This document shows, in pieces, positions 45,948 through 56,721 of a DNA stretch of 64,000 nt. The position numbers and the translations under genes are program-made. The notes under the pieces were generated by a model that worked only from the letters and a program-made list of their open reading frames with translations, searched no databases and was not told the origin of the DNA. Within the stretch, counting starts at the first letter, position 1. Every line of letters starts with the position of its first letter. Origin of the DNA: Porphyrobacter sp. SLTP (GTDB lineage Bacteria > Pseudomonadota > Alphaproteobacteria > Sphingomonadales > Sphingomonadaceae); the NCBI RefSeq assembly GCF_009905735.1, contig NZ_JAAALE010000008.1:1-64000 (forward strand). The letters run 5' to 3'.

Positions 45948-47606
45948 ATGCTTGCAAGCATTCTCACCATCACGCTCGTCATCGGCGGCACCGCGCTGTT
46001 GTCCTGGCCGCTCGGCACATACATGGCCGCGCTGTTTTCGGGCCGTTTCGCCCGCGCCGACCGGCTGTTCACCACCTTCACCGGCGGCGCAGGGGAGCAG
46101 GACTGGAAGTCCTATGCGCTCGCACTTGCCGCTTTCAATGTGGTGATGTTCGTCTTCGTCTTCGCGCTGCTGGCAACCCATCACCTGCTGCCGCTGAACC
46201 CAGACGGACAAGGCGCGACGAGTCTGCACCTGATCTTCAACACCGCCGCGTCTTTCGTCACCAACACCAATCTCCAGCACTATTCGGGCGAGAGCACCTT
46301 CAGCTACCTCGCGCAGCTCGGCGGGCTGATGTGGCTGCAATTCGTCTCGGCCGCGACCGGCATCGCCGCACTTGCTGCGGTGGCGCGGGGGATTGGCGGG
46401 CAGGCGAGTATGGGGAATTTCTTCCTCGACGTGCAGCGCGCGACTTTCCTGATTCTGCTGCCGCTGGCGATCATCGTTGCCGTATGGCTCACGCTGTCGG
46501 GCGTGCCGATGACGCTGGAAGGCGCGGCGACGGTCACGACCCTAGAGGGCGCGGCGCAGACCATCGCCCGCGGGCCGGTCGCGGCCTTTGTTGCGATCAA
46601 GCAGCTTGGCACCAATGGTGGCGGGTTCTTCGGCCCCAACTCCACCCACCCGCTCGAAAACCCGAGCTTCTGGGCGAACCTCATTGAACTGGCCGCGATC
46701 ATCATCATCCCGATGGCCTGCGTGTGGATGTTCGGGAAGATGATCAACCGCCCCCGCCATGCGATGGTGCTGTTCGGCGTCATGGCTGCGTTGCTGGCGA
46801 TCAAGCTGACCGCCGCCGTCACCTTCGAAAGCGCGCCGACGATGGCCTTTGCCGACCTTCCGGTGCAGCAGGATGTCGGCAATCTCGAAGGCAAGGAACT
46901 GCGTCTCGGCGCGATCACGGGGCCGCTATGGGCCGTGATCACCACCGCGACCAGCAACGGATCGGTCGGGGCGATGCACGACAGCCTCAATCCGCTCACC
47001 GGCCTCGTGCCGATGGCGGGGATGTGGCTGAACGAGACCTTCGGCGGGGTCGGCGTGGGCATGATCAACATGTTCCTCTACATCGCGCTCGCCGTGTTCG
47101 TGGCGGGGATGATGGTCGGCCGCACGCCCGAATATCTGGGGCACCGGATCGAAGGGCGCGAGATGCGCCTCGTCGTCCTCGCCCTCATCAGCCACCCGCT
47201 GCTGATCCTCGGCGGCACGGCGCTGTTCGCAGCAACCCCTTGGGGGCTCGACACCCTCAACAACACCGGCGCGCACGGTTTCTCGGAGATCCTCTACGAG
47301 TTCAGCTCGGCCGCCGCCAATAACGGCTCGGGCTTCGAGGGGCTGGGCGACAACACCCCGGCGTGGAACATCGCCACCGGCCTTGTCATGCTGATCGCGC
47401 GCTTCCTGCCCATCATCGTCCCGCTTGCCATCGTCGGCTCGCTGATGGCCAAGCGCCGCAGCGCCGAGAGCGCGGGCACGCTGAGCGTCGAGGGGCCGAC
47501 ATTCGGGGTGATGCTGTTCATCACCATCCTGATCTTCGGCGCGCTGACCTTCTTCCCTGCCGCCGCGCTTGGCCCGATTGCCGAGCATGTCACCCTGATG
47601 CGCTGA
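45948..47606 (+). CDS. kdpA: K+-transporting ATPase subunit KdpA
   Basis: KdpA is the K+-selective channel-like subunit of the Kdp complex. It has 552 aa and about ten membrane segments. The selectivity-filter motifs are TNTNLQHY, GTNGGGFFGPNSTHP, SNGS and NNGSGF, the four pore segments typical of KdpA. Its place after kdpB is unusual. AAGGAA precedes its start. Confidence 0.98.
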   Translation: MLASILTITLVIGGTALLSWPLGTYMAALFSGRFARADRLFTTFTGGAGEQDWKSYALALAAFNVVMFVFVFALLATHHLLPLNPDGQGATSLHLIFNTAASFVTNTNLQHYSGESTFSYLAQLGGLMWLQFVSAATGIAALAAVARGIGGQASMGNFFLDVQRATFLILLPLAIIVAVWLTLSGVPMTLEGAATVTTLEGAAQTIARGPVAAFVAIKQLGTNGGGFFGPNSTHPLENPSFWANLIELAAIIIIPMACVWMFGKMINRPRHAMVLFGVMAALLAIKLTAAVTFESAPTMAFADLPVQQDVGNLEGKELRLGAITGPLWAVITTATSNGSVGAMHDSLNPLTGLVPMAGMWLNETFGGVGVGMINMFLYIALAVFVAGMMVGRTPEYLGHRIEGREMRLVVLALISHPLLILGGTALFAATPWGLDTLNNTGAHGFSEILYEFSSAAANNGSGFEGLGDNTPAWNIATGLVMLIARFLPIIVPLAIVGSLMAKRRSAESAGTLSVEGPTFGVMLFITILIFGALTFFPAAALGPIAEHVTLMR

Positions 47607-47620
47607 GGAGCACTGTCGCG

Positions 47621-48175
47621 ATGCAATACATTCTTCCCTCGATCCGCCTGTGGCTGGTGACCTTCTTCGTCTGCGTGGTGCTCTACACCGCCTTGATCCT
47701 CGGTTTTGCGCAAGGGGTCACGCCCTACAGCGCCAACGGCTCGATTATCGCGGTCGAAGGCAAGGCGGTGGGCAGCGAGCTTGTCGCCCAGAAGTTCACC
47801 AGCCCCCGCTACTTCTGGCCGCGGCCATCCGCACCCGATTACAACGCGATGGGTGCGGCGGGCAGCAACAAGTCACCGACCAGCCCGGATCTCACCGCCC
47901 GCGCGCAGGATACGATCGCCGCCTATGGCGCGACGGCGGCCAACCCGATCCCGGGCGACCTTGTGGCGGCATCGGGCGGGGGGCTTGATCCCCACATCAG
48001 CCTTGCCGGGGCGCTGTATCAGGTGGACCGCGTCGCCGAAGCGCGCGGCCTGACCCCGGCAGCGATAAAGCAGCTCGTCGAGAGTCAGGCGACCAGCGTC
48101 GGCGGAACGCTCGCGCCAGAGCGGATCGTCAATGTGCTCGAACTCAATCTGGCGCTCGACCGGTTGGAGCAGTAG
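47621..48175 (+). CDS. kdpC: K+-transporting ATPase subunit KdpC
   Basis: KdpC is a single-span membrane protein that aids nucleotide binding by KdpB. The chosen ATG at 47621 has GAGGAG 10-15 nt upstream. The 184 aa include an N-terminal helix, KFTSPRYFWPRPSA and DLVAASGGGLDPHIS, the KdpC signatures. It is followed by kdpD after 9 bases. Confidence 0.96.
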   Translation: MQYILPSIRLWLVTFFVCVVLYTALILGFAQGVTPYSANGSIIAVEGKAVGSELVAQKFTSPRYFWPRPSAPDYNAMGAAGSNKSPTSPDLTARAQDTIAAYGATAANPIPGDLVAASGGGLDPHISLAGALYQVDRVAEARGLTPAAIKQLVESQATSVGGTLAPERIVNVLELNLALDRLEQ

Positions 48176-48184
48176 GCGAACGCA

Positions 48185-50836
48185 ATGGACGATCCGCGCC
48201 CCACCACTGATGCCGAGCGCTTCCTGCGCCTCGCACAGCGCGAGGCGCGGGGGCGGCTGACGGTCTATCTCGGCGCGGCGCCCGGCGTCGGCAAGACCTA
48301 CCGGATGCTGCAAGATGCGGCGCGGCGGCAAGGTGAGGGCGTGGATGTCGTCGTCGGCATCGCCGAAAGCCACGGCCGCAGCGAGACCGCAATATTGCTC
48401 GAACCCTTCGCGGTGTTGCCCCGCAAAACGGTCACCTACGAGGGCCACTCTCTCGACGAATTCGATATCGACGCCGCGCTGGAGCGCCGTCCCGGCCTGA
48501 TCCTGGTCGACGAATTGGCCCACACCAACGCCCCCGGCAGCCGCCACCCCAAACGCTGGCAGGATGTGGCCGAACTGCTGGTGTCGGGGATCGACGTCGC
48601 CACCACGCTCAACATCCAGCACATCGAAAGCCTCAACGATATCGTCGCCGGCTTTACCCATGTCCGGGTGCGCGAAACGGTACCGGACAGCATCCTTGAT
48701 TCCGCCGAGATCATCCTCGTCGACCTCCCGCCCGAAGCGCTGATCGAGCGGTTGCATGCGGGCAAGATCTACCTGCCCGAAACCGCCGGACAAGCGCTCG
48801 CCAACTTCTTCACCCCGGCCAAGCTCGCCGCATTGCGCGAATTGGCGCTGCGGTTTGCGGCGGGATCGGTCGACCGCCGCTTGCTCGACGATCTCGCTAT
48901 CAGCCCGGCCGAGGGCGACTTTGCTGTGGGCGAACGCCTGCTCGTCGCGGTCAGTCCCGGCAAGGGCGGGGCGCGGGTGATCCGCCATGCCAAACGGCTG
49001 GCCGACCTTGCCCATGCGTCCTGGACCGCCGTCGTGGTCGAGAGCGGCGGCGCGCGCGGGGTTGCGGGCAGCCAGCGCGAACAGCTGGCCGAGAATCTCG
49101 CGCTGGCTTCGTCGCTGGGCGCAGGCTTGATGACGGTCGCCGCAACGGACGTGGCTCAGGCGCTGGTCGATCAGGCGCGGGAACTGCGCGCAAGCCAGAT
49201 CGTGGTTGGCAAGAGCCGCCGCAGCCGCTGGTTCGAGTGGCGGCATGGCTCCATCGCGCAGGATGTGATCCGCAAGGCGCGCGGGATCGCGGTTCAGGTC
49301 GTCCCGCTGGACGAGGCGGACGAGAGGCCCGCGCCGGTGCGCGAGGCCAATCCCTACTCTGCCCCGGCGCTGGCGCTGATGCTGGTGATGGCGATGATGG
49401 TGCCGCTGTGGCTGGCGGAGACGTGGCTTCCTGCCAGCGCGATCGACATGCTGTTGCTGCTGCCAGTGATTGTCGCAGCCAGCATGATCGGCTTGCAAGC
49501 TGGGTTATGGGCGGCGGTGTTCGCGGCGCTGGCGTACAATTTCTTCTTCACCGCGCCGCGCTTCACGTTGTTCATCACCAGTGCTGGCGACATCCTTACC
49601 TTTGCCGCGCTGGCTTTGGTGGCGGGCGTGATCGGGGCGCTCGCAGGCAAGGTGCGGCGGCAGGCCGAGACCAGCGCCGGAGTGGCGCGCCTCAACGCCA
49701 GCCTCGCACGGTTTGCCGGGTTGCTTGGCGGCGTGTCCGACCGCGACGCAACCGCGCGCGTCGCCTGTCGCGAGATCGGCGCGCTGCTGGGCGTCCAGGC
49801 GATTATCGTCGCCGACGAAGCGGGTCACATGGTTGTGCGGGGAAACGACAGCTTCCCGCGGCTCGATCTGGTGGACGAAGCCGCGGCGCGCTGGACGCTG
49901 GAGCATGGGCAGGCGACCGGCCGCGATACCGGCACGCTCAACGCGTCCGACTGGCAGTTCCACCCGCTCCAGACGGCGCTCGGAATCATGGGCGCGCTGG
50001 GCGTGGCACGGCCCGAACAAGGCCGCGTGATCCGCGCGGACGATGCCACCCTGCTGGCCTCTCTGATCGATCAGACGGCGCTCGCCCATGAACGGCTGGT
50101 GCTGGAAGAAGATGCGCGGCAGGTTGACGGCTTGCGTGAACGTGACCGGCTGCGCGGCGCCTTGCTCGGCAGCATCGCCCATGATCTGCGCACCCCGCTG
50201 ACGGCCGTGATCGCCGCTGCCGAGACGATTCCGGCCACCGGCGATTATGCCGAAGAAGTGCGGATCGCGCGGACCGAAGCGCGGCGGCTCGAACGGTTTC
50301 TGGGCGACCTGCTTGAAGCCTCGCGGATCGAACATGGCGCGATCGAGCCGCGGCTTGAAACGCTTGATCTGACCGACGTGGTCGCGGCGGTCCTGCGCGA
50401 TCTCAGACAGGACCGCGATGGCGGCCGGGTCGACACGCGCATCGCACCGGAGTGCCCGCTGATCATGAGCGACCCGGTCTTGCTGCGTCATGTGCTGATC
50501 AACCTGATCGACAATGCGCTGAAGTTTGCGCCGGAGGACACCCGCGTCGAAGTTGCGGTCGACACAGCGCCCGATGGCGTCACTTGCGCCGTCCGGGATC
50601 GCGGCCCCGGCCTGCCACCCGATCACGCCAACCTGTTCGAACGCTTCGAACGCCTCGAAGGAAGCGACCGGGTCGGCGGGTCCGGCCTTGGCCTGTGGAT
50701 CGCGCGCAATTTCACCGAGGCGCTCGGCGGACACATAGCCGCCAGCAATCGCGAAGGCGGCGGCGCGGCGTTTGTTGTGACCTTGCCGGTTGCGGCAAGC
50801 GGCAGCGAAGCGCTACGCCCCACTGATGATGCGTAA
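48185..50836 (+). CDS. kdpD: osmosensitive K+ sensor histidine kinase KdpD
   Basis: KdpD senses low potassium/turgor and phosphorylates KdpE. The 883 aa include the N-terminal KdpD domain with the Walker A-like GAAPGVGKTY (about residues 31-40), a USP-like segment, four membrane segments (about residues 395-500), a GAF-like region, and the kinase with His666 (SIAHDLRTPLT), then the N, G1 and G2 boxes (LIDNALKFAPE, VRDRGPGLP, GSGLGLWIAR). The full-length domain order is standard. The stop overlaps the kdpE start region. Confidence 0.97.
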   Translation: MDDPRPTTDAERFLRLAQREARGRLTVYLGAAPGVGKTYRMLQDAARRQGEGVDVVVGIAESHGRSETAILLEPFAVLPRKTVTYEGHSLDEFDIDAALERRPGLILVDELAHTNAPGSRHPKRWQDVAELLVSGIDVATTLNIQHIESLNDIVAGFTHVRVRETVPDSILDSAEIILVDLPPEALIERLHAGKIYLPETAGQALANFFTPAKLAALRELALRFAAGSVDRRLLDDLAISPAEGDFAVGERLLVAVSPGKGGARVIRHAKRLADLAHASWTAVVVESGGARGVAGSQREQLAENLALASSLGAGLMTVAATDVAQALVDQARELRASQIVVGKSRRSRWFEWRHGSIAQDVIRKARGIAVQVVPLDEADERPAPVREANPYSAPALALMLVMAMMVPLWLAETWLPASAIDMLLLLPVIVAASMIGLQAGLWAAVFAALAYNFFFTAPRFTLFITSAGDILTFAALALVAGVIGALAGKVRRQAETSAGVARLNASLARFAGLLGGVSDRDATARVACREIGALLGVQAIIVADEAGHMVVRGNDSFPRLDLVDEAAARWTLEHGQATGRDTGTLNASDWQFHPLQTALGIMGALGVARPEQGRVIRADDATLLASLIDQTALAHERLVLEEDARQVDGLRERDRLRGALLGSIAHDLRTPLTAVIAAAETIPATGDYAEEVRIARTEARRLERFLGDLLEASRIEHGAIEPRLETLDLTDVVAAVLRDLRQDRDGGRVDTRIAPECPLIMSDPVLLRHVLINLIDNALKFAPEDTRVEVAVDTAPDGVTCAVRDRGPGLPPDHANLFERFERLEGSDRVGGSGLGLWIARNFTEALGGHIAASNREGGGAAFVVTLPVAASGSEALRPTDDA

Positions 50837-51512
50837 GGACGTTCTCATCATCGATGACGAGCCTTCAATCCGCAGGCTCCTGACCAGCGCGCTTGACCGG
50901 GCGGGGATCACCCATGCCGAAGCTGCCAATGCGGGCGAAGCGCTCCGATATGCCCAGGCGACCCCCGCACCCTTGGTGGCGCTGCTTGATCTCGGCCTCC
51001 CGGACCGCGACGGGCTGGAGATCGTGCCGCAACTGGCGGCGCTGGGTCTCTCGGTCATCATCCTGACCGCGCGTGACGCGACCCAGGAGAAGGTCGCCGC
51101 GCTCGACCTGGGCGCGGACGATTTTGTCACCAAGCCGTTCGACAGCGAGGAGTTGCTCGCCCGCATTCGCTCGGCGTTGAGGCGCAAGGCGGGGCCGCTC
51201 ATCAATGTCCACCGGCGCGAGTTTGCGGGCGGCCATATCGACCGCGATACGCATGAGGTGATCGTCCGCGGCGAGCGGGCCGAACTGACCCCGCGCGAAT
51301 TCAACCTGCTATGGGCGCTCGCCGACCGGCCCGGGCGCGTGGTCACGCATGAGAGCCTGCTCGAACAGGTGTGGGGCCCGGCGCACCGGCACGATCTCGA
51401 CTATCTGCGGGTTGCGATCCGGTCCCTGCGGCGCAAGCTGGAAGTTGCACCGGCGACCCCTCGGCTGCTGATCAACGAGCCGGGTGTGGGTTACCGGGTG
51501 GCGGAGTCCTGA
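50829..51512 (+). CDS. kdpE: response regulator KdpE
   Basis: This OmpR-family regulator activates kdp transcription. The receiver has DDEPS at the N-terminus, Asp in LDLGLPDRDG and Lys in VTKPF. The winged-helix DNA-binding domain ends in LRRKLEVAPATPRLLI and GVGYRVAES. The ATG pair at 50826/50829 overlaps the kdpD end, so the kinase and regulator are coupled. Length 227 aa. Confidence 0.96.
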   Translation: MRKDVLIIDDEPSIRRLLTSALDRAGITHAEAANAGEALRYAQATPAPLVALLDLGLPDRDGLEIVPQLAALGLSVIILTARDATQEKVAALDLGADDFVTKPFDSEELLARIRSALRRKAGPLINVHRREFAGGHIDRDTHEVIVRGERAELTPREFNLLWALADRPGRVVTHESLLEQVWGPAHRHDLDYLRVAIRSLRRKLEVAPATPRLLINEPGVGYRVAES

Positions 51513-51608
51513 CGCTCAACCACTACGCTAAAGTCGTTTAGGGTGCTCGATCCTGTTCACCGGTAATCCGTGGGTTTCCCCATTGACGTGAACCGGAGGA
51601 ATTCCCCG

Positions 51609-53774
51609 ATGCCCCGCAGCAAAGCCCCCGGTGAAACATCACCCGCAACGGATAACGCCCTACGCGAACACCAGCCGGGCAGCGGCTCGGCGGCCTTCGC
51701 GCCAAACGAAGGCAACGCCGGTGAACTGCATCAGGATATTCCGTCCGATGGCGATCACAGTGCAAGCCAGGCCCATCTGACCGACAACCACGGTCATCGC
51801 ATCGCCGATAACCAGAACTCGCTGCGCGCAGGCGAGCGGGGGCCGACCCTGCTCGAAGACTTTGTGCTGCGCGAAAAGATCTTCCACTTCGATCACGAAC
51901 GCATCCCCGAACGGATCGTCCATGCGCGTGGCTCGGGCGCCCACGGCACCTTCGAAGTGACCCGCGCGATCCCCGAATGGACCCGCGCCGGGCTGTTCCA
52001 GAAAAAGGGCAACACCTGCCCGGTGTTCGTGCGGTTCTCGACCGTTGCCGGGGGCGCGGGCAGCGTGGATACGCCGCGCGATGTGCGGGGCTTTGCGGTC
52101 AAGCTCTACACCGACGAAGGCAATTGGGATCTCGTCGGCAACAACATCCCGGTGTTCTTCATTCAGGACGCGATCAAGTTTCCCGATCTCGTCCACAGCG
52201 TGAAGATGGAGGCCGACCGCGGCTATCCGCAGGCCGCCAGTGCGCACGACACCTTCTGGGATTTTGTGAGCCTGATGCCTGAAAGCATGCACATGATCAT
52301 GTGGGCGATGTCAGACCGCGCCATCCCGCGCTCGCTGCGGATGATCGAAGGATTCGGCGTCCACACCTTCCGCTTGATCAATGCGGCAGGCGAAGGCCGT
52401 TTCGTGAAGTTTCACTGGAAGCCGGTGCTCGGCCTGCAAAGCACCACCTGGGACGAGGCGGTCAAAATCGCTGGCGCCGACCCCGATTTCCATCGCCGCG
52501 ACCTGTGGGAAGCGATCGATAACGGCGATTTCCCGCAGTGGGAGCTGGGCGTGCAGGTGTTCGACGAGGCATGGGCGGCCAAGCAACCCTATGACGTGCT
52601 CGACGCGACCAAGCTGATCCCGGAAGAGGAGATCCCGGTCGAGGTCATCGGGCGCATGACGCTCAACCGCAATGTCGACAATTTCTTTGCCGAGACCGAA
52701 CAGGTCGCCTTCATGCCGACCAATATCCTGCCCGGCATGGATTTCTCGAACGATCCGCTGCTGCAGGGCCGGTTGTTCAGCTATCTCGACACGCAGAAGT
52801 CGCGGCTCGGCACCACCAATTTCCACCAGATCCCGATCAACGCGCCCAAGTGCCCGTTCCACAATATGCAGCGCGACGGGATGATGCAGACGCTCGTGCC
52901 CACCGGGCGCGCCAATTACGAGCCCAATTCGCTGGCCGAAGCGGGTGAAGATGGCGGTCCGCGCGCGTGCCCGGACACCGGGTTCACCTCGTTCCGGGAG
53001 AACGCAGAACGCAACGACCCCACCGAGAAACTGCGCGTACGGGCGGAAAGCTTTGCCGATCACTACAGCCAGGCGCAGATGTTCTATCGCTCGCAAACCG
53101 AGAACGAACAGGCGCACATCGCCTCGGCACTGGTGTTCGAGCTGTCGAAGGTGTTGATCCCGCACATCCCGCCGGCGGTGATTGCCCGGCTGCGCAATAT
53201 TGACGAGGATCTCGCCCAGCGTGTGGCGGACGGCCTTGGGATTGATCTGCCCGAGAAAGCCCCTGCGGCGAAGAAGCCGGTTGATCTGGGAACCTCGGAT
53301 GCCCTGTCGATCCAGAAGCGCGCCAAGCCGACGTTCAAGGGCCGCAAGATCGGCATCCTGTTCGACGAAGGCTCAAGCAAGGCCATGATCGACACACTGG
53401 TGGCCGACATCGTCAAGGAAGGCGGCACGGCGTTCCTCGTCGCACCGAAGATCGGGCCGCTGAAGGTCAAGGGCGGTACGCTCAAGGCTAACGGCCAGCT
53501 TGCTGGGTCGCCGTCCGTGCTGTTCGATGCGGTCGTGGCCATCCTCATGCCCGAACGTGCCGAGAAACTGGCAGGCGATGTCGGCGCGGTCGCATGGTTT
53601 GCGGACGCCTGGTACCACTGCAAGACCATCGGTGCCTGCGGCGGAACACGGCAGCACTTGCTGCCCAAGGCCAATATCGAGCCTGACGACGGGATCGTCG
53701 ATCCCGAGGACTTCATGGGCGTCGGCCCCATCCGTCACTGGCACCGCGAACCCAAGGTACGCGATCTGGCGTAA
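51609..53774 (+). CDS. katE: large-subunit catalase (KatE/HPII type)
   Basis: This haem catalase removes hydrogen peroxide. The ATG at 51609 has GGAGGAA 9 nt upstream and is preferred over 51570. The 721 aa include a disordered His/Ser/Gly-rich N-terminal extension (60-70 residues), catalytic His105 ([10 protein letters not shown]) and Asn in the DLVGNNIP segment, the haem-ligand Tyr block [14 protein letters not shown], and a C-terminal flavodoxin-like domain ([13 protein letters not shown] onwards, from about residue 595) found only in the large catalases. The gene lies after the kdp operon in the same direction, 96 bases beyond the kdpE stop. Confidence 0.96.
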   Translation: MPRSKAPGETSPATDNALREHQPGSGSAAFAPNEGNAGELHQDIPSDGDHSASQAHLTDNHGHRIADNQNSLRAGERGPTLLEDFVLREKIFHFDHERIPERIVHARGSGAHGTFEVTRAIPEWTRAGLFQKKGNTCPVFVRFSTVAGGAGSVDTPRDVRGFAVKLYTDEGNWDLVGNNIPVFFIQDAIKFPDLVHSVKMEADRGYPQAASAHDTFWDFVSLMPESMHMIMWAMSDRAIPRSLRMIEGFGVHTFRLINAAGEGRFVKFHWKPVLGLQSTTWDEAVKIAGADPDFHRRDLWEAIDNGDFPQWELGVQVFDEAWAAKQPYDVLDATKLIPEEEIPVEVIGRMTLNRNVDNFFAETEQVAFMPTNILPGMDFSNDPLLQGRLFSYLDTQKSRLGTTNFHQIPINAPKCPFHNMQRDGMMQTLVPTGRANYEPNSLAEAGEDGGPRACPDTGFTSFRENAERNDPTEKLRVRAESFADHYSQAQMFYRSQTENEQAHIASALVFELSKVLIPHIPPAVIARLRNIDEDLAQRVADGLGIDLPEKAPAAKKPVDLGTSDALSIQKRAKPTFKGRKIGILFDEGSSKAMIDTLVADIVKEGGTAFLVAPKIGPLKVKGGTLKANGQLAGSPSVLFDAVVAILMPERAEKLAGDVGAVAWFADAWYHCKTIGACGGTRQHLLPKANIEPDDGIVDPEDFMGVGPIRHWHREPKVRDLA

Positions 53775-53783
53775 TCCCGAGCG

Positions 53784-56624
53784 CTACAGTCCGATAGCGA
53801 GGGGCTGGCCGTTGTACGTCAACGTCCGGCCCTCGCGCTGGTCGAACACCTCGCCCTGCGCTTCTCCCTCATGGAGAACCACAGTGATCGGGCGCGTCTC
53901 CAGCATGCCGGGGAAGCTCCCTTCGCGCGCGCCCAGCGTGAGCGTGCGCGCGGCGTCGTCCCACCTGATCGGGATGCGAACGAGTTCGCCGCGGGCGTAG
54001 CCCATGTCGGAACCCGCATCCTCGTAGAACGTGAAGCGACCATCGGCCCCGGCAAAGACGTGGAGCGTCAGCGGGCCTTGTGGGTTCTCACCGGACCATT
54101 GCACGTCCGGCCCGACGGGAATGATCGCACCCGCCCGGATGAAGAGCGGCATCCGCTCGCGCGGGGCGGCGGCGCTGACGGTTTGGCCGCCCGTGAGTGG
54201 CTTGCCGGTGAGCGCGTCGTACCAGTCGGACCCGTCCGGCAGATAGACCTGCCGCGATCGGGCTTCGAACGCGGTCACTGGCGCCGCCATGATCGAAGGG
54301 CCGAACAGATATTGGTCGTCGATCTCCAAAGCCTTCCGGTCGCTGGCGAAATCCATCACTAGGGGGCGCAGGATCGTCGCATCGTCAAAATGCGTCGCGG
54401 CGGCCAGCGTGTAGATATAGGGCAGCAGTCGGTAGCGCAGACGGTGATAGTGCGTGAGCCCGTCCAGCATCACCGGATCGCCTTCGCTGACGATGTAGGT
54501 CTCGCGGCTCGGGAACTCGCCATGGCTGCGGAACAGCGGCGAGAACGCGCCGAACTGGAACCAGCGCAAGTAAAGCTCGCGCCATTCGGGCAGGTGCGCG
54601 GGGTCCTGCTTGCTGAAGCGATCCTCGACCGCAAAGCCGCCGATATCGTGCGTCCAGTTGGGCACGCCCGCAAGGCTCAGGTTGAGGCCCGCGCTGATCT
54701 GGTCGCGCAGATCGTCCCACCGCGCGGCGACATCGCCCGACCACAGTGCGGAGGACGCGCGCTGAATCCCGCCAAAGCCGCTGCGCGTGAGAATGAAGGG
54801 GCGCGTGTCAGGCTGGGCCTGACGCAGCCCCTCGGCCACGCCCTCGGCATGCACCAGCGGGTAGGAATTGAAGATCGCCGCCCCCGGAACGCCGGTGATG
54901 GGCGAGGTCATCTGGTAGGCGCGCTCTGCGACCGAGAGATTCGAGTGCCAGTCGGGTTCGGTCGCATCCATCCACCACGCATCGAAGCCGAGCGGCAAGA
55001 GCGTGTCCTGCATCTGCTTCCAGTAAAGCGCGCGCGCCTCCGGGACATAGGGGTCATAGAAAGTGTTGGCATAGCCCTTCCCCACCCAGTCGCGCTGACC
55101 CGCGTCGAGCGGGCGTTCGTAGAGGAACCCGCGCTCACGCAGCGCCTTGCCGTGGGCGGTGTCGGGATAGAACTTGGGCCAGACCGAGATCATCACCCGG
55201 CCATTCAGCGCCTTGACTGCATCGACCATCGCGGCCGGATCAGGGAAGCGCGCGGGGTCGAAGCAGTGGCAGCCCCAGCTGTCTTCGGGCCAGTAGAACC
55301 AGTCCTGCACGATGGCATCGATGGGAATCTTGCGGTCGCGATAGGCTTGCATCACGCCGACCACTTCGGCTTGCGTGTTGTAACGCTGGCGTGATTGCCA
55401 GAAGCCATAGGCCCAGCGCGGCATCATCGGCGCCTTGCCGGTGAGGCGGCGGTATCCGGCGATGGCGTCGTCCATGCTTGGGGCGGGGACCACATAATAA
55501 TCGATCGCCTTGCCCGCGTCGCTTGCGAAGCTGACCGAGTGACGGTCTTCGGGCGACAAGGGGTCTGCGTGTTCGAGCGCGATATAGCCCTGGTTCGGCT
55601 CCCACTCGATGCGCAGTTCCACGGGCTTTCCCGCCGCGAGGTCGAGCTGGAAGTTATGGTACCACGGGTTCCAGTTCTGCCGCCAGCGGGAGAGCACCTC
55701 CTTCCCGTCCGCGAACACCGAGACATAGGACGAGGAATAGAGCCGGAACTTGTGCATGCCCGCCTTGTCCGGGGAGAAGGTGCCGGTCCACACCACGCGC
55801 TGGGTCTCCACGGCATTGCCCTGCGTGTTCTGGCCGGTCGTCGCGGCCACCGTCGCCGCCTTCGCTTCGGCGGGCCAGCGGGACTGATCCTTGAGGTACT
55901 GATAGTCGACCGCGCTCTCGGCCCGCTCCAGCACCTTGCGGCTGCCGAGGAAGTATTCCGCCCGCCAGTCCAGCGCCAGCTTGGCATAGGGTACAGGATC
56001 GCCGACGCGTGTGATCGCGGCGTTGTCCCACAGGATGCCGTAGCCCTTGGTGGAGACGAGATAGGGAATGGCAATCGCCATGTTGTGCTGGGCGAGTTCC
56101 ACATCCTCGCCATTGTAGTTCATCTGGCGGTTCTGATGTTGACCGAGGCCGTAAAGCCCCTCGTCCGTACCGCGGTTGAACTGGACGCGGGTGGCGAGCC
56201 ATGGCTGGCCTTCGATGCTGACGGGGGCAAGGCGGCGCGCGGGGGCATATTCGTCCAGCAGTATCGCGCCGTGCGGGTCGCGGATCGCGATGTGGCCATC
56301 GGCAAGACGTACCGCTGCGGAGGCCTGAGGCATGACCAGCGTGGCCACTTCGCCCTCATGCCGAAACCCAGGCGTGCCGTCCGCATCGGCGATCACCATT
56401 GCGGTCGGGCGGCCATCGGGCAGGGTTTCGGCCACCGTGATGCGGAACGTGCCATCGGCATAGGCCAGCACGCGTACCTGCTCGCCCGCATCGGTGGTGA
56501 CGATCATGCCATGCGTCACCTGCTGCACTTCGCCAGCCGAGGCTTGGGCCGCAAGCATACCTCCCAATGCCGCAAAACCTGCGAGCACCCTCCATGTTAC
56601 CGCTACCAATTTTGATCCCTGCAC
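53784..56624 (-). CDS. exported GH31 glycosidase with PA14 insert (alpha-xylosidase-like)
   Basis: The protein has 946 aa with a GTG start (complement of 56622-56624) and a signal peptide. The N-terminal beta-sandwich is followed by a PA14-like insert (about residues 265-350, with KFRLYSSSYVSVFADGK), then the GH31 TIM barrel with the nucleophile Asp553 in WWMDATEPD and the acid/base region WSGDVAARWDD. The PA14 insert and sequence resemble Xyl31A-type xyloglucan alpha-xylosidases. It is an isolated gene with no neighbouring glycan genes or TonB receptor; it converges with katE, 9 bases between the stops. Confidence 0.9.
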   Translation of the reverse strand: MQGSKLVAVTWRVLAGFAALGGMLAAQASAGEVQQVTHGMIVTTDAGEQVRVLAYADGTFRITVAETLPDGRPTAMVIADADGTPGFRHEGEVATLVMPQASAAVRLADGHIAIRDPHGAILLDEYAPARRLAPVSIEGQPWLATRVQFNRGTDEGLYGLGQHQNRQMNYNGEDVELAQHNMAIAIPYLVSTKGYGILWDNAAITRVGDPVPYAKLALDWRAEYFLGSRKVLERAESAVDYQYLKDQSRWPAEAKAATVAATTGQNTQGNAVETQRVVWTGTFSPDKAGMHKFRLYSSSYVSVFADGKEVLSRWRQNWNPWYHNFQLDLAAGKPVELRIEWEPNQGYIALEHADPLSPEDRHSVSFASDAGKAIDYYVVPAPSMDDAIAGYRRLTGKAPMMPRWAYGFWQSRQRYNTQAEVVGVMQAYRDRKIPIDAIVQDWFYWPEDSWGCHCFDPARFPDPAAMVDAVKALNGRVMISVWPKFYPDTAHGKALRERGFLYERPLDAGQRDWVGKGYANTFYDPYVPEARALYWKQMQDTLLPLGFDAWWMDATEPDWHSNLSVAERAYQMTSPITGVPGAAIFNSYPLVHAEGVAEGLRQAQPDTRPFILTRSGFGGIQRASSALWSGDVAARWDDLRDQISAGLNLSLAGVPNWTHDIGGFAVEDRFSKQDPAHLPEWRELYLRWFQFGAFSPLFRSHGEFPSRETYIVSEGDPVMLDGLTHYHRLRYRLLPYIYTLAAATHFDDATILRPLVMDFASDRKALEIDDQYLFGPSIMAAPVTAFEARSRQVYLPDGSDWYDALTGKPLTGGQTVSAAAPRERMPLFIRAGAIIPVGPDVQWSGENPQGPLTLHVFAGADGRFTFYEDAGSDMGYARGELVRIPIRWDDAARTLTLGAREGSFPGMLETRPITVVLHEGEAQGEVFDQREGRTLTYNGQPLAIGL

Positions 56625-56721
56625 AGGTCAGCCCCCGTCCTTTCACCGCAGCTTTTGCCGCGAACTCCCAGGATACAGGCTAGTGGTGGGGGCGCGGCGG
56701 TGCAACCCCGGCCTCAGCCGC

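Noticed and set aside
49505..50734. 409-aa leftward ORF inside kdpD
   Set aside because: It lies antisense to the kinase domain of KdpD; no motif is seen in the translation.
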